A DNA stretch of 64,000 bases from Modestobacter muralis (GCF_010682105.1 NZ_JAAGWH010000049.1:186001-250000), one strand, 5' to 3'. Shown: positions 23,173 through 33,500, counted from the stretch's first letter. Notes: generated by a model not told the origin, from the letters alone. Made by a program: numbers and translations.

Positions 23173-24539
23173 GGCCGGGCTTCGGCGGCGGGCGCGCTGA
23201 CCTCGACCGGGCCCAGGACGCGGAGCTGGTCGGCGACCTGGTCGGCGTCACCGACGACGACCGCGGTGAGCGCCGCGGGGGCCAGCCAGCGGCGGGAGGC
23301 CTCGGTGACCTCCTCGATGCCCACGGTGAGCAGCGCCTGCTGGTGCTCGGCCAGCCACTCGGCGGACAGCCCGGCACCGAACAGCGCGGACAGGGTGCTG
23401 GCCAGCCCGCCGTGGGTCGCCGTCCCCAGTGCCATGGTGCCCAGCAGGTAGCGGCGGGCGGAGTCCAGCTCGGCCTCGGTGACCGGGGTGAGCGCCATGC
23501 GGCTGAGCTCGTAGACGGTCTCCATCAGCGCCGGGCCGGTGACGCCGGTGGCGACGTCGGCCTCGACGGTGAACGTGGAGCCGGCGAGCAGGTGCTCCAC
23601 ACCGCTGCGCGGGCTGTAGGTGTAGCCGCGGCGCTCGCGGATGTTCTCCACCAGGCGGGAGGAGAAGTAGCCGCCGAAGACCATGCTGGCCAGCCGGAGG
23701 GCGGGCAGCTGCGGGTCGGTGCGGCCCGGTGCCCGGCCGCCCAGGCGCAGGTTGGACTGGACGGCGCCGGGACGGTGCACCAGCTGCAGCGGCTGCTCCG
23801 GCGTCGGCGGCACGGGCGGGGCGGTGACGGCGGTGCCCTCGGTGGCCCAGCCGGCCAGCGCCGAGCCGACCAGGTCGGCCGCCGCGGCGGGGTCGACGTC
23901 CCCGACGAGCACCAGCGTGCTGCCGGCCGGGCGGACGCGCTCCCGGTGCAGCTTGCGCAGCGCGGCGGGGGTGACGCCGGCGACCAGGGCGGCCGAGGGC
24001 AGCTGCTGGCCGTAGGGGTGGGCGCCGTAGCGGCGGGTGGCCAGCGCGGTGCCGGCGATGGTGCGGGGCTGGGAGCGGGCGATCTCGATCCGCTCGACGA
24101 CCCGGTCGCGCTCGGCCTGGACCTGCCCACCGGGGTAGGTCGCGGAGGTGAGCAGCTCGGCCAGCACGCCGAGCACCGGACCCAGGCCGGTGGGCAGCAT
24201 GGTGGTGGAGAACAGCAGCCGGTCGGCGTCGTCGGACACCGACATCTCACCGCCGTGGGCCTGCAGCAGCTGGGCGATCTCCAGCTGGTCGTGTGCGGCG
24301 GTGCCCATCAGCACCGCACCGGTGAGCACCGAGGCGCGGGCGGTGTGCGCCGCCGCCGTCCGGGCGGTGGCCGCGAAGGGGACGCGCAGGCGCAGCTCGA
24401 CCAGCGGCACGCCCGGACGCGGGACGACGACCAGCCGCAGCCCGTTGGGCAGCGTGCTCTCGTGGACCTCGGGGACCAGGGCCGGGCGGGGCTCGCCCAG
24501 CGGCGGCACCAGCGACATGTCGAGCACAGGAGCGCTCAC
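23169..24539 (-). CDS. M16 family peptidase-like protein, non-catalytic subunit
   Basis: A 456-aa M16 (pitrilysin/MPP fold) protein. The position of the HxxEH zinc motif is occupied by AAAHTARASVL, so it should be inactive by itself. Other family features remain: LPNGLRLVVVPRPGVPLVEL at the start and NIRERRGYTYSPRSGVEHL near the C-terminal half, the R/Y pair used in substrate binding. GTG 24539 follows GAGGAGG; the longer frame to 24731 is not needed. It is 73 nt downstream of the catalytic M16 gene and overlaps nudC by 4 nt. In other bacteria such pairs form heterodimers in which the second chain supplies the R/Y motif. Confidence 0.85.
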   Translation of the reverse strand: MSAPVLDMSLVPPLGEPRPALVPEVHESTLPNGLRLVVVPRPGVPLVELRLRVPFAATARTAAAHTARASVLTGAVLMGTAAHDQLEIAQLLQAHGGEMSVSDDADRLLFSTTMLPTGLGPVLGVLAELLTSATYPGGQVQAERDRVVERIEIARSQPRTIAGTALATRRYGAHPYGQQLPSAALVAGVTPAALRKLHRERVRPAGSTLVLVGDVDPAAAADLVGSALAGWATEGTAVTAPPVPPTPEQPLQLVHRPGAVQSNLRLGGRAPGRTDPQLPALRLASMVFGGYFSSRLVENIRERRGYTYSPRSGVEHLLAGSTFTVEADVATGVTGPALMETVYELSRMALTPVTEAELDSARRYLLGTMALGTATHGGLASTLSALFGAGLSAEWLAEHQQALLTVGIEEVTEASRRWLAPAALTAVVVGDADQVADQLRVLGPVEVSAPAAEARP

Positions 24540-24612
24540 TTCGCCTCCTCGCCGGCGCTCGTCGGCCGCGTTCGCGGCGCTGCTGTGCACATGGGTGAAC
24601 TCGCGAGCTCGT

Positions 24613-25923
24613 TCACTTGCTTCCTCCGGTCGCACGCAGTTCCAGGACGGCGGCGGTGTCGGGCGAGAGCCCGGCGGCCGCCGTCCGCACCTGGTCGGGG
24701 GTGACCCGGGCCAGCCGGCCGGCCAGCTCACCGGCCAGCTCGGCGCGGCCGTGGACCAGCTCGGCGGAGGCGAAGCCGAGCGTGCGGCCGAGCACGGAGT
24801 CTGCCTGTTGGAGCAGCTGTGCCTCGATCCGCGCCTGCACCCGGGCCAGCTCGGCCGGCTCGACGCCGTCGGTGGCGACCCGGTCGACCTCCTCGTGCAC
24901 GGCCGTCAGCACGCGCTCGACCCCGACGTCGGCGGAGTGGTGCACCTCGGTGACCAGCAGCGTGGCGTCGCGGACGTCGAAGGGGTCACCGAAGAGGCCC
25001 AGGTAGCTGCTCTGTCCGACCGCGATCCGGTCGGTGTGCAGCAGCCGGCGCTCCAGCCGGGAGGCGTCGCCCTCGCTGAGCAGCTCGGTGAGCAGCACGG
25101 TGCCGAGGTAGGTGTCCAGGTCGTTGACCGGGTCGGGCACCCGCCAGCCGATCGCCACCGCGGGCAGCGGGGCCAGCGGGTCCTCCACGACGCCACGCCG
25201 TGCGGTGGTCGGCGAGGGCTCCCCCACCACCGGCGCGGGCGGTGCCGGGCGGGCCGGGACGGCGTCGAACCAGCGGCGGACCAGCACCTCGGCCTCGGCC
25301 ACGTCCAGGTCGCCGCCGATGCACAGCACCGCGTTGGCCGGGGCGTAGTACCGGGAGAAGAAGTCGGTCGCGTCGGCGACGGTGGAGGACTCCAGGTCGA
25401 CGAAGGAGCCGTAGCCGTCGTGGGTGTTGGCGAAGCTCTCGAAGGCGATGCCGGGCAGCTGCAGCCAGGGGAAGGCGCCGTAGGGCCGGTTCAGCACGTT
25501 GACCCGGATCTCCTCCTTCACCACGTCGATCTGGTTGCGGAGGTTCTCCTCGGTGATCGCCGGGGCCGCCATCCGGTCGGCCTCCAGGAAGATCGCGCGC
25601 TCCAGCGCCTCGGAGGGCAGCGCCTGGAAGTAGTTCGTGTAGTCCTGGTGGGTCGACCCGTTGAAGGTGCCACCGGCGGCCTGCACGAGCCGGGCGTGCT
25701 CCATCTTCGGCACGTTCGCCGACCCCTGGAACATCATGTGCTCGAAGAGGTGGGCGAACCCGGTGCGACCCGGGGGCTCGGACCTCATGCCGACGTCGTA
25801 GTAGACGCTCACGGCGACGACGGGAACGCTCCGGTCCGGCGCGAGCACCACCCGCAGCCCGTTGTCGAGCGTGAACCGCTCGACCGGGTGCCGCAGGGTC
25901 AGGTCGGCCCCAGCTGCTGTCAC
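24613..25923 (-). CDS. M16 zinc peptidase, catalytic subunit
   Basis: A 436-aa zinc endopeptidase. The inverted zinc motif HLFEH is at 58-62 (TGFAHLFEHMMFQGS), followed by the expected downstream acidic helix (NLRNQIDVVKEEIRVNV). Length and LDNGLRVVLAPDRSVPVVAV are typical of bacterial M16B peptidases. There is no signal peptide, so it should be cytosolic. The start is GTG 25923; TAGGGT at 25931-25936 lies 7 nt upstream, indicating a leaderless mRNA. It heads an operon with the inactive M16 partner and nudC. Substrates are unknown; small peptides are the family norm. Confidence 0.9.
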   Translation of the reverse strand: MTAAGADLTLRHPVERFTLDNGLRVVLAPDRSVPVVAVSVYYDVGMRSEPPGRTGFAHLFEHMMFQGSANVPKMEHARLVQAAGGTFNGSTHQDYTNYFQALPSEALERAIFLEADRMAAPAITEENLRNQIDVVKEEIRVNVLNRPYGAFPWLQLPGIAFESFANTHDGYGSFVDLESSTVADATDFFSRYYAPANAVLCIGGDLDVAEAEVLVRRWFDAVPARPAPPAPVVGEPSPTTARRGVVEDPLAPLPAVAIGWRVPDPVNDLDTYLGTVLLTELLSEGDASRLERRLLHTDRIAVGQSSYLGLFGDPFDVRDATLLVTEVHHSADVGVERVLTAVHEEVDRVATDGVEPAELARVQARIEAQLLQQADSVLGRTLGFASAELVHGRAELAGELAGRLARVTPDQVRTAAAGLSPDTAAVLELRATGGSK

Positions 25924-25996
25924 GGTCCCGACCCTAACCGCGCCCTACGACACGCCGGTCGCCGGGACCGCCCCCACCACCCGTCCGGACGACGGC

Positions 25997-26920
25997 TCAG
26001 AGGACGTCGACGCCGTCGAGGACGCGGTCGATGGTGCCGTAGAGCTCGGCGTGGGTGTTCGGGATCGACAGGTACAACAGCGCCGGGGCGGGCTTGCCGA
26101 CGTCGATGAGCAGCAGCGCCGCGCGCTCACCGCTGGCGTCGTAGTCGGGGTCGTCCCAGCTGAGGTCGAACTCGTAGAGCCAGGCGTCGGCGCCGTCCAC
26201 GGTGCGGGCCTCGCTGCGGAGCACCTGCCGCTCGTTGGGCCGCGGGTAGTAGCTGGCGCGCACGCGGTCGGCGACGGACTGCACCGTGCCCTCCAGCGTG
26301 CCGGTGCCGCCGCTCCCGCCGAAGCCGGCCGCCAGCGGGCCGGAGGTGCACTGGGCGATGAAGTCCTCGGCCTCCCCACCGGGCACCGCGGGCGGGACGT
26401 CGTCCTGGGTGACGAAGTACTGGCCCGCAGTGGACGTCGTCTCCGCCGCGTCGCCGCGGTCCCACTCGAACCAGCCGTTGCCCAGGTAGGGGTAGGAGAT
26501 GCCCGCCTCCTGGTCGAAGATCCGCACCGTGCCCGGCGGGAACGTGCTGGTGGGCGAGCTGGGCGCGGCCTGCGGTGCGCGGTCGTCGTCCTCGCTGTTG
26601 CCGCCGGAGGTGCCGATGAGCACCGCGACGAGCAGCAGGACCAGCGCCAGGCCGAGCCCCCCGAGGGCGACCAGCAGACCGGTGGACGGCGTGCGGCGCG
26701 GCCTCACCGGCTCGGGCGTGCCCCAGGAGTCCCAGGTCTGCGTCGGCTCGGTCGCCGCCTGGCCCGCCGGGTCGAACGACCGACCGACGGCCACCCCGGG
26801 GCCGGCCGGGGTGGTGACGTCGGACCACGCCGACCCGCTCCACCAGCGCACCAGCCCGGACCCGCCGTCGGGGTCCGGGTACCAGCCCGGGGGCGGGCTG
26901 GGCTGCCCCGGTCCGGTCAT
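25997..26920 (-). CDS. DUF2510-domain membrane-anchored protein
   Basis: A 307-aa protein. The N-terminal DUF2510 motif PPPGWYPDPDGGSGLVRWW (residues 9-27) is a short actinobacterial domain of unknown function on the cytosolic side. One transmembrane helix follows at about 81-103 (LLVALGGLGLALVLLLVAVL), then a Ser/Pro/Thr linker and an extracytoplasmic domain of about 180 residues with one cysteine and no recognised fold. ATG 26920 has a TACAGT -10 box 6 nt upstream (26927-26932), implying a leaderless transcript. It lies 21 nt downstream of the M20 peptidase gene on the same strand, so it may also be transcribed with it. Function unknown. Confidence 0.8.
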   Translation of the reverse strand: MTGPGQPSPPPGWYPDPDGGSGLVRWWSGSAWSDVTTPAGPGVAVGRSFDPAGQAATEPTQTWDSWGTPEPVRPRRTPSTGLLVALGGLGLALVLLLVAVLIGTSGGNSEDDDRAPQAAPSSPTSTFPPGTVRIFDQEAGISYPYLGNGWFEWDRGDAAETTSTAGQYFVTQDDVPPAVPGGEAEDFIAQCTSGPLAAGFGGSGGTGTLEGTVQSVADRVRASYYPRPNERQVLRSEARTVDGADAWLYEFDLSWDDPDYDASGERAALLLIDVGKPAPALLYLSIPNTHAELYGTIDRVLDGVDVL

Positions 26921-26941
26921 GCCAGCACTGTAGGTGGCCGG

Positions 26942-28360
26942 TCAGCCGGAGAAGCGGACGCCGGCGAGCTCGCGCCACAGGTGCGCGGTGGCCTCGGCGC
27001 CGCGGTACAGCATCGGCAGCAGCACCCGCTCGTTCGGCGAGTGGATGCGGTCGGTGGGGAGCCCCGCGCCGAGGAACAGCAGCGGGGCGCCGAGGATGCC
27101 GGCGAGCTCCGCCTCGGGGCCACTGCCGCCCTCGCGGGTGAACAGCACCTGGTCGGCGTCGGTGTCGAAGGCCTGGCCGATGGAGCGCAGCAGGGCGTCC
27201 ATCGCCGGGTGGTCGAGGTCGCTGGCGCACGGGGCGACGCCGCCGCCGGGCACGTGCACGTCGGCCTCGATGCCCGCGGGCACGTTGGCCTGCACCCAGG
27301 CCCGCACCTGGTCGGCGAGGTCGGCGGGCACCTGGTCGGCGACGAGCCGGAAGGTGATCTTCGCGTGCGCCTCGGCCGGGACGATCGTCTTGTGGCCCGG
27401 GCCGGTGTAGCCGCCCCACATGCCGTTGACCTCGGCGGTCGGGCGGGCACCGACCCGCTCCAGGGTGGTGAACCCGGCCTCGCCGGTGGCCACCCGGGAG
27501 GCGGCGGGCCCGGCCAGCCAGGCGGCCTCGTCGAACGGGACGCGGCCCATCAGCTCGCGCTCCCGGTCGGACAGCGGGCGGACCTTGTCGTAGAAGCCGG
27601 GGAGCGTGACCCGACCGGACTCGTCGTGCAGGCTCGCCACCAGCTCGGCCAGGGCGTGCAACGGGTTCGGCACGGCGCCGCCGAAGGAGCCCGAGTGCAG
27701 GTCGATCGCCGGGCCACGGAGGGTGATCTCGCAGTCGGCCAGCCCGCGCATCGCGGTGACGGCGCTGGGGACGTCGGCGGCGGCCATGCCGGTGTCGCTG
27801 ACCACGATCACGTCGCAGGCCAGCCGGTCGGCGTGCGCCCGCAGCAGGTCGGCGAAGTACGGCGAGCCGGACTCCTCCTCGCCCTCGACGATCAGCTTGA
27901 CGGTGACGGCGGGGGTGTCGCGGCCGGTGGCAGCCAGGTGGGCGCGCATGCCGAGCAGGTGGAAGGCGACGTTGCCCTTGTCGTCGATGGCGCCGCGGGC
28001 GTGCAGCTCCGGGCCGGCGGGGGTCTCGACGAGCGTGGGCTCGAACGGCGGGTGCTCCCACAGCTCCAGCGGGTCGACCGGCTGCACGTCGTGGTGGCCG
28101 TAGACCAGCGCGACCGGGGCGTCGGCGTCGGCCGAGGGCCACTCGGCGAAGACCGCCGGGGCGCCGTCGGTCTGCCAGATCTCCACGGTCGGGAAGCCGG
28201 TGCGGCGCAGCGCCTCGGCCAGCCACTCCGCGCTCGCGGCCACGTCACCGGCGTGCGCCGGGTCGGCGGAGATCGAGGGGATCCGCAGCCAGGCGTCGAG
28301 GTCGGCGTGCAGGTCGTCGAGGTGGGCGGTGACGAAGTCGCGTTCCGCGGAGCTGCTCAC
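26942..28360 (-). CDS. M20 family dipeptidase / metallopeptidase
   Basis: About 472 aa. A two-zinc exopeptidase of the M20 (CNDP-like) family that cleaves dipeptides or related amide bonds in the cytosol. Metal-site segments: YGHHDVQP (H89, D91), GAIDDKGN, GEEESGSP with the catalytic Glu, VVSDTGM and the C-terminal FTREGGSGP. The dimerisation insert with DLHSGSFGG is present. GTG 28360 is preferred, with TAGCGT 7 nt upstream; GTG 28369 is the alternative. It is divergent from the epoxide hydrolase-like gene across 80 bp. Confidence 0.9.
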   Translation of the reverse strand: MSSSAERDFVTAHLDDLHADLDAWLRIPSISADPAHAGDVAASAEWLAEALRRTGFPTVEIWQTDGAPAVFAEWPSADADAPVALVYGHHDVQPVDPLELWEHPPFEPTLVETPAGPELHARGAIDDKGNVAFHLLGMRAHLAATGRDTPAVTVKLIVEGEEESGSPYFADLLRAHADRLACDVIVVSDTGMAAADVPSAVTAMRGLADCEITLRGPAIDLHSGSFGGAVPNPLHALAELVASLHDESGRVTLPGFYDKVRPLSDRERELMGRVPFDEAAWLAGPAASRVATGEAGFTTLERVGARPTAEVNGMWGGYTGPGHKTIVPAEAHAKITFRLVADQVPADLADQVRAWVQANVPAGIEADVHVPGGGVAPCASDLDHPAMDALLRSIGQAFDTDADQVLFTREGGSGPEAELAGILGAPLLFLGAGLPTDRIHSPNERVLLPMLYRGAEATAHLWRELAGVRFSG

Positions 28361-28440
28361 GCCCCGCACGCTATCCCGGTGCGCCGACGCCGCTGAGCCG
28401 GTGTCCCGCGCCGGTCACCCGGCCGGGCTAGGTTGCGTGC

Positions 28441-29283
28441 ATGGCCGTCGGGATGCTGCAGGTGGACGTCGGGGACCTCACGTTCGACGTACGGACCGAC
28501 GGACCGGACGACGGCCCGCCGGTGCTGCTGCTGCACGGCTTCCCGGAGACGTCGCTGAGCTGGTCGGCCGTGACGCCGCTGCTCGCCGAGGCCGGGCTGC
28601 GCACCTACGCCCCCGACCAGTTGGGCTACTCCCCCGGCGCCCGCCCGGACGAGGTCGACGCCTACTCGCTGCCGTCGCTGGTGCAGGTGACCGCGGACCT
28701 GATGACCGCCCTCGACGTCCCCGTCGCCCACGTCGTCGGGCACGACTGGGGCGCCTACGTCGCCTGGGCGCTGGCCGCGTGGCACACCGACCGGGTGCGC
28801 ACGCTGACCGCGGTCTCGGTGCCGCACCCGACCGCGATGACGCTGGCGATGAAGGCCGACCCGGAGCAGCGGGAGCGGTCGGCGTACATGCGGCTGTTCC
28901 GCCAGGAGGGCGAGGCCGAGGCGGTGCTGCTGGCCGACGACGCCCGCCGGCTGCGGCGCGTGCTGGAGGCGCCCGGGGTGCCGGCCGAGGCCGTCGACGT
29001 CTACGTGGCGCAGCTGTCCGCGCCGGGGGCGCTGACCGCCGCGTTGAACTGGTACCGGGCGATGGACGGCACCCGCGTCGACCCGGTGGACGTGCCGACG
29101 ACGTACGTGTGGAGCGACGGCGACGTGGCGGTCGGTCGGACAGCGGCCGAGGCGTGCGCGGACCAGGTGACCGCCGACTACCGCTTCGTCGAGCTGCCCG
29201 GCATCACGCACTGGGTGCCTGAGCAGGCCCCCGAGGCCCTGGCCCGCGCCATCATCGACCGGGTCGCCACCGCCGGCAGCTGA
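28441..29283 (+). CDS. Alpha/beta hydrolase, epoxide hydrolase-like
   Basis: A 280-aa alpha/beta hydrolase. LLHGFPETSLSW has the HGxP oxyanion motif of epoxide hydrolases; the nucleophile is Asp102 in VGHDWGAYVAW, and the catalytic His is in GITHWVPEQAPE. An aspartate nucleophile fits epoxide hydrolases or haloalkane dehalogenases rather than esterases; the HGFPE motif favours epoxide hydrolase. ATG 28441 is preceded by TAGGTT at 28429-28434, six nt away, so the transcript is probably leaderless. Substrate unknown. It is divergent from the M20 gene. Confidence 0.87.
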   Translation: MAVGMLQVDVGDLTFDVRTDGPDDGPPVLLLHGFPETSLSWSAVTPLLAEAGLRTYAPDQLGYSPGARPDEVDAYSLPSLVQVTADLMTALDVPVAHVVGHDWGAYVAWALAAWHTDRVRTLTAVSVPHPTAMTLAMKADPEQRERSAYMRLFRQEGEAEAVLLADDARRLRRVLEAPGVPAEAVDVYVAQLSAPGALTAALNWYRAMDGTRVDPVDVPTTYVWSDGDVAVGRTAAEACADQVTADYRFVELPGITHWVPEQAPEALARAIIDRVATAGS

Positions 29284-29632
29284 CCCGGTTCGACGGTGTG
29301 CGCTGGGGCCGGGTCCTCGGCGCCATGACGCCGCCTCAGCGCACACCGTTCAGTGCCAGTCGGGAGGGTGGACCCACCGATCCCGGCCACCACCCTGGCC
29401 TCGACGGCGTGTGCGGGCGGCCTCGAACGGCCCGGTGACCCTGAGCCAGCCGCCACTGTCCACGCCGCCGCCGGGACACGACGCCGCCGCGGCCGCGAAC
29501 ATCAGCCCCTGCCATCGTGCGTGACCGCGACGGACCACCTGCTGCGCGGTCACGGGCTGACCCCTCCAGGCGATGAGACGGTTCCGCGGAACCGCCTCGA
29601 TCCGACGAGCGACGGGGTCGGATCATGGCCGT
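29284..29632. other. 349-bp intergenic region with three inverted repeats
   Basis: No supported gene. Inverted repeats: 29294-29305 with 29337-29348 (12 bp, sharing TGTGCGCTG with the 795-843 hairpin); 29575-29598, a near-perfect 24-bp palindrome around TTCCGCGGAA; and 29599-29606 with 29617-29624 (8 bp). They lie between convergent genes and may terminate transcription from both sides. The rest shows no feature I can name. Confidence 0.55.
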
Positions 29633-30034
29633 TCAGTCCGACCAAATTGCCAGACCGCCTCCGGGGGTGCTGACGACCAGCACGCCGCGCTGGCCGCTGA
29701 CGTTCCACGCCTCGAACTCCGACCCGGCCGGGCATCGGACGGTCGTTCCGCCCAGTGTCAACGCCAGGTCACCGGCGTCATCGACGGTCACCGCACCGAC
29801 CGGGGCGGTCAGCAGCGGCAGGAACAGCGCGATCCCGTCGATGCTGTGGGCGATCACCCCGGCCGCGGCTGCCACGTCGACGGGCGATTCGAGCTGGACG
29901 GTGTGGCCGCTCGACAGTCGCAGCTGCAGCTCGCCCGGACCCACGCACAGCTGGTCGAGCGAGGCGCCGACCATGGCCTGCAGCAGTTCGGGCGCCAGGA
30001 CGCCACCGGACGTGGACGTCGGCTCGGTGGTCAC
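29633..30034 (-). CDS. DUF6188-like hypothetical protein
   Basis: A 133-aa cytosolic protein. The pattern of a strand pair with LRLSSGHTVQLESPV, then DLALTLGGTTVRCPAGSEFEAW and a terminal GVLVVSTPGGGLAIW resembles the DUF6188 family of small actinobacterial proteins, some of which are treated as immunity-like; I make that match from memory. The GTG start overlaps the stop of the upstream acetyltransferase by 4 nt (GTGA), so they are translationally coupled. Function unknown. Confidence 0.65.
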   Translation of the reverse strand: MTTEPTSTSGGVLAPELLQAMVGASLDQLCVGPGELQLRLSSGHTVQLESPVDVAAAAGVIAHSIDGIALFLPLLTAPVGAVTVDDAGDLALTLGGTTVRCPAGSEFEAWNVSGQRGVLVVSTPGGGLAIWSD

Positions 30035-30480
30035 AGCGTCAGCTTCATGCCGACGTGGCTGGCGGTGAAGCCGAGGGACTCGTAGAACCGGTGTGCGTCC
30101 GGGCGCGCGGCGTCGGTGGTCAGCTGCACGAGGACGCAGCCGCGTTCCCGCGCCTGCTCGACCGCCCAGGTCAGCAGCTCGCGCCCGAGTCCGCTCCCCC
30201 GGTGGGACGACGCCACGCGCACCGCCTCGACCTGCGCGCGCTCGCCACCTCGGCGGACCACGTGCGGCAGGAACGACAACTGCAGCGTCCCGACCACCTC
30301 GCCGTCGGCCTCCGCGACGACCAGTCGGGTGCGCGGGTCGTCGGTGACGGCCGCGAAGGCGCGCCGGTACTCCGCGGCCAGCGGCTCGCCCGGCTGCTCG
30401 CGGGTCGAGCCCAGCTCGTCGTCGGCGTACAGCGCCACGATCGCCGGCAGGTCCCGCTCCTGCGCGTCCCGCACGATCAC
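30031..30480 (-). CDS. GNAT N-acetyltransferase
   Basis: A 149-aa single-domain GNAT. Motifs: VRDAQERDLPAIVALY at the start, EAVRVASSHRGSGLGRELL as the acetyl-CoA loop, and AHRFYESLGFTASHVGMKL at the end. Substrate unknown; amino-acid or small-molecule acetylation is the family norm. The start is GTG 30480. It overlaps the DUF6188-like gene by 4 nt and lies about 76 nt downstream of adnB on the same strand, so it could be transcribed from either. Confidence 0.85.
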   Translation of the reverse strand: MIVRDAQERDLPAIVALYADDELGSTREQPGEPLAAEYRRAFAAVTDDPRTRLVVAEADGEVVGTLQLSFLPHVVRRGGERAQVEAVRVASSHRGSGLGRELLTWAVEQARERGCVLVQLTTDAARPDAHRFYESLGFTASHVGMKLTL

Positions 30481-30556
30481 CGGACCACCGACCTCTGCGA
30501 TCTCGGGGTCACCTGGGGCCGGGAGCCCACGAGGGCGCAGATGTCGCGCACCGGCC

Positions 30557-33500
30557 TCATGCGCCGGTGACCAGGGCGAGGATGCCGGCCTCGTCGAGGA
30601 GGTCGACGGGGCGCAGCGTGCGGTTGGCGGCCACGTGGTGGAAGCCGGCGCTGACCCGCTCGACCGGCACCCCGGTGAGCCGCGACCAGCCCAGCCGGTA
30701 GGCGGCCAGCTGCACCCCGGCGGCGGCGAGCTCGGCGGCGCCGGGCACCGGGCCGGTCTTCCAGTCGATGACCTCGAAGCCGCCGTCGGGTGTGGCGTAC
30801 ACCGCGTCGATCCGGCCGCGCAGGGTCAGCGGCCCCAGCGGCGTCTCGAACGGGGCCTCGACGTCCACCGGCTGCCGGTCGGCCCACTCGCTGGCCAGGA
30901 ACGCCTGCTGCAGTGCGGTCAGCGCCGCGTCCGGTGCCGCGGCGGCGTCGCCGCTGCCGGGCAGCTCGTCGAGGTCGATGAGCCGGGAGACGCCGAAGCG
31001 CTCCTCCAGCCAGGCGTGGAACGCCGTGCCGCGCCGGGCGAGGGGGGCGGGCGCCGCGGGCATCGGGCGGCGCAGCCGGCGGGCCAGCTCGGCCGGATCC
31101 CGGCGCAGCGCGACCAGCGCGGACACCGACAGGTGCGACGGCAGCGGCACGTCGACGGTGCCGCGGCTGTGCTCGGCGCGCTCCCGCAGCAGCAGGTCGG
31201 CGTCCCGGATCCAGTCGGCGACCAGCGGGTCGTCGGTGGCGCCCAGGGCGTCGGCGGTGAGCGGGTGCGGCTCGGTGACGGCGACCAGCTCGGCGGCGGC
31301 GGTGAGCGCACGGCGGCGTCCCGAGGACAGCGGGTCGACCGGCCAGACGCCGACCGGCCACTCGGCCAGTGCCGGGTTCTCGGCGTCGTCCTCGGGCGGG
31401 GGTGCCCAGGCGTCGACCACCCCGGCGCCGTCGTCGCAGGCGTCCTTGAGCGCGAGCAGCAGCGCCGACGGGCCGCACGCGGTCTTCCCGTCCCGCCACC
31501 AGCTCCCCGAGCACAGCAGCAGGTGCTTGGCGCGGGTCACCGCGACGTAGCCGAGCCGGATCTCCTCGGCCAGGCCGAAGTCCTTCCACTCCTCGACGTA
31601 CTCCTCCAGCGCGTCACGGACCGCGGCCTGGTCACCGGACCCGGGCACTGGCAGCCGCAGCTGCGGCAGCTCGGCGCGGTCGGTGGCGCGCAGGTCGACC
31701 GGGACGGCGCCGGGGTCGCGGATCCAGGAGTCCGACGCGTCGCCCTTGGCCGGGAACTGCCCGACGGTCATGCCGGGCACCGCGACGACGTCCCACTCCA
31801 GGCCCTTGGCCGAGTGCCCGGTGAGCAGCTGGACCGCCTCCGGGTTGACCGCGACCTCGCCGGGCTCCAGGCCGCGCTCCCGGACCTCGGCGTCGGCGAG
31901 GTAGCCCAGGAACGCCGGCAGCGAGGGCAGCTCGGCCAGCTCGCTGAACTCGGCGGCGACCTCGTGCAGGGCGTCCAGGTGGGTGCGCGCCCCGCCGGGG
32001 GTGACGTCGGGGTGGCTGGCCAGCTCGGTCTCCAAGCCCAGGCTGCGCACCACCTCGTCGACCAGGTCGGGCAGCGACTCCCCCAGCCGGGAGCGCAGTG
32101 CGGTGAGCTCGTTGGCCAGCCGGCGCAGCCGCCGGTGCCCCTCGGTGGAGTAGGCCTCGGCCCGGCCCAGGTCGTCGAGGGCCTCGATGATGCTGCCGCG
32201 CTCGCGCGGCGGGGTGGGCGCCGCCGGCGCGCCGGGCTCGGGCGGGGTGGCGTCCTCCACGGGCTCGGGCGACGTCGAGCGCTCGCGGACCAGGGCCCGG
32301 GACCGTGCCTCGAGGGCGGCGAGGTCGCGCGGACCGATCCGCCAGCGGGCGCCGGTGAGCAACCGGCCGAGCGCGTCGCCGGCGCTGGGGTCGACCAGCA
32401 CCCGCAGCGTGGCGACGACGTCGGAGACCTCGGGGACGTCGAGCAGCCCACCCAGGCCGACGACCTCGACCGGCAGGCCGCGCTCGCGCAGCGCGGCGGC
32501 GATCCCCGGCAGCTGGGCCCGGCGGCGCACCAGGACGGCCATCGTCGGCCGCGCAGCCGCCTCGCCGGTGCCCTTCCAGGCCTGCTCGAACCGGTCGGCC
32601 AGCGCCTGGGTCTCCTCGGCCACCGTGTCGTGGAGCCCGATGTGCACCGAGCCGGGGCCGGCGACCGGCGCGGCCTGCAGGTCCGGCAGCGGCACGACCG
32701 GCGCGGGCAGCATCCCGGCGACGGCGTTGGCCATGGTCAGCACGGCCCGGTCGTTGCGCCAGCTGGTGGACAGCGTCAGCCGCTCGGCCGGGCGCTCGGG
32801 CGTGCCGGGGAAGGTGCGGTCGAACCGCTCGATGGTGCCCGCCGAGGCGCCGCGCCAGCCGTAGATCGACTGTCGCGGGTCGCCGACCGCCAGCACCGGG
32901 TGCCCACCCGGGCCGCCGAACAGCGCCTCGAGCATGCGCAGCTGCCCGACGCTGGTGTCCTGGTACTCGTCGAGCAGCACGACCCGCCACCGGGCCCGCT
33001 CGCGCCGGCCGACCTCGGCGGAGGTGACCGCGACCCGGGCGGCCAGCGAGACCTGGTCGGCGTAGTCGATGGCCCCGGCGGCGCGCTTGCGGGCGGCGAA
33101 CGCCTCGACCATCGGCAGCAGCGCGACCCGGGCCCGCTGGCGCACGACCATCTTGAGCACGTCGGCGTACGGGCCCTTCTTGCGCCCGGCATCGGGGTAG
33201 CCGCGCAGCTGCGACTCGAACCGCGCGGTCCACTCCCGCAGCGCCGCCGGCGTGATGTCGTGCTCCCCCAGCTCGGCGGCCAGCTGCAGCACGTCCTCGG
33301 TGGTGGTGACCAGGCCGAGGGCGACGTCGCTCATGTCGCCGGTGTGGCTCGCGACCGCGGTGGCGGCCTGGCCCCAGCACATGGCCGGGCCGAGCACGCC
33401 GGAGCCGGGCTCCACGCCGATCCGCAGCCCGTGCTCGGCCACGATGGACGCCGCGTAGCCGTGGTAGGTCGCCACCGTGGGGGCGGCGACGGCCAGCCGC

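Noticed and set aside
29350-29553. 67-codon minus-strand ORF in the spacer after the epoxide hydrolase gene
   Set aside because: No ribosome site and no family resemblance; it crosses inverted repeats.
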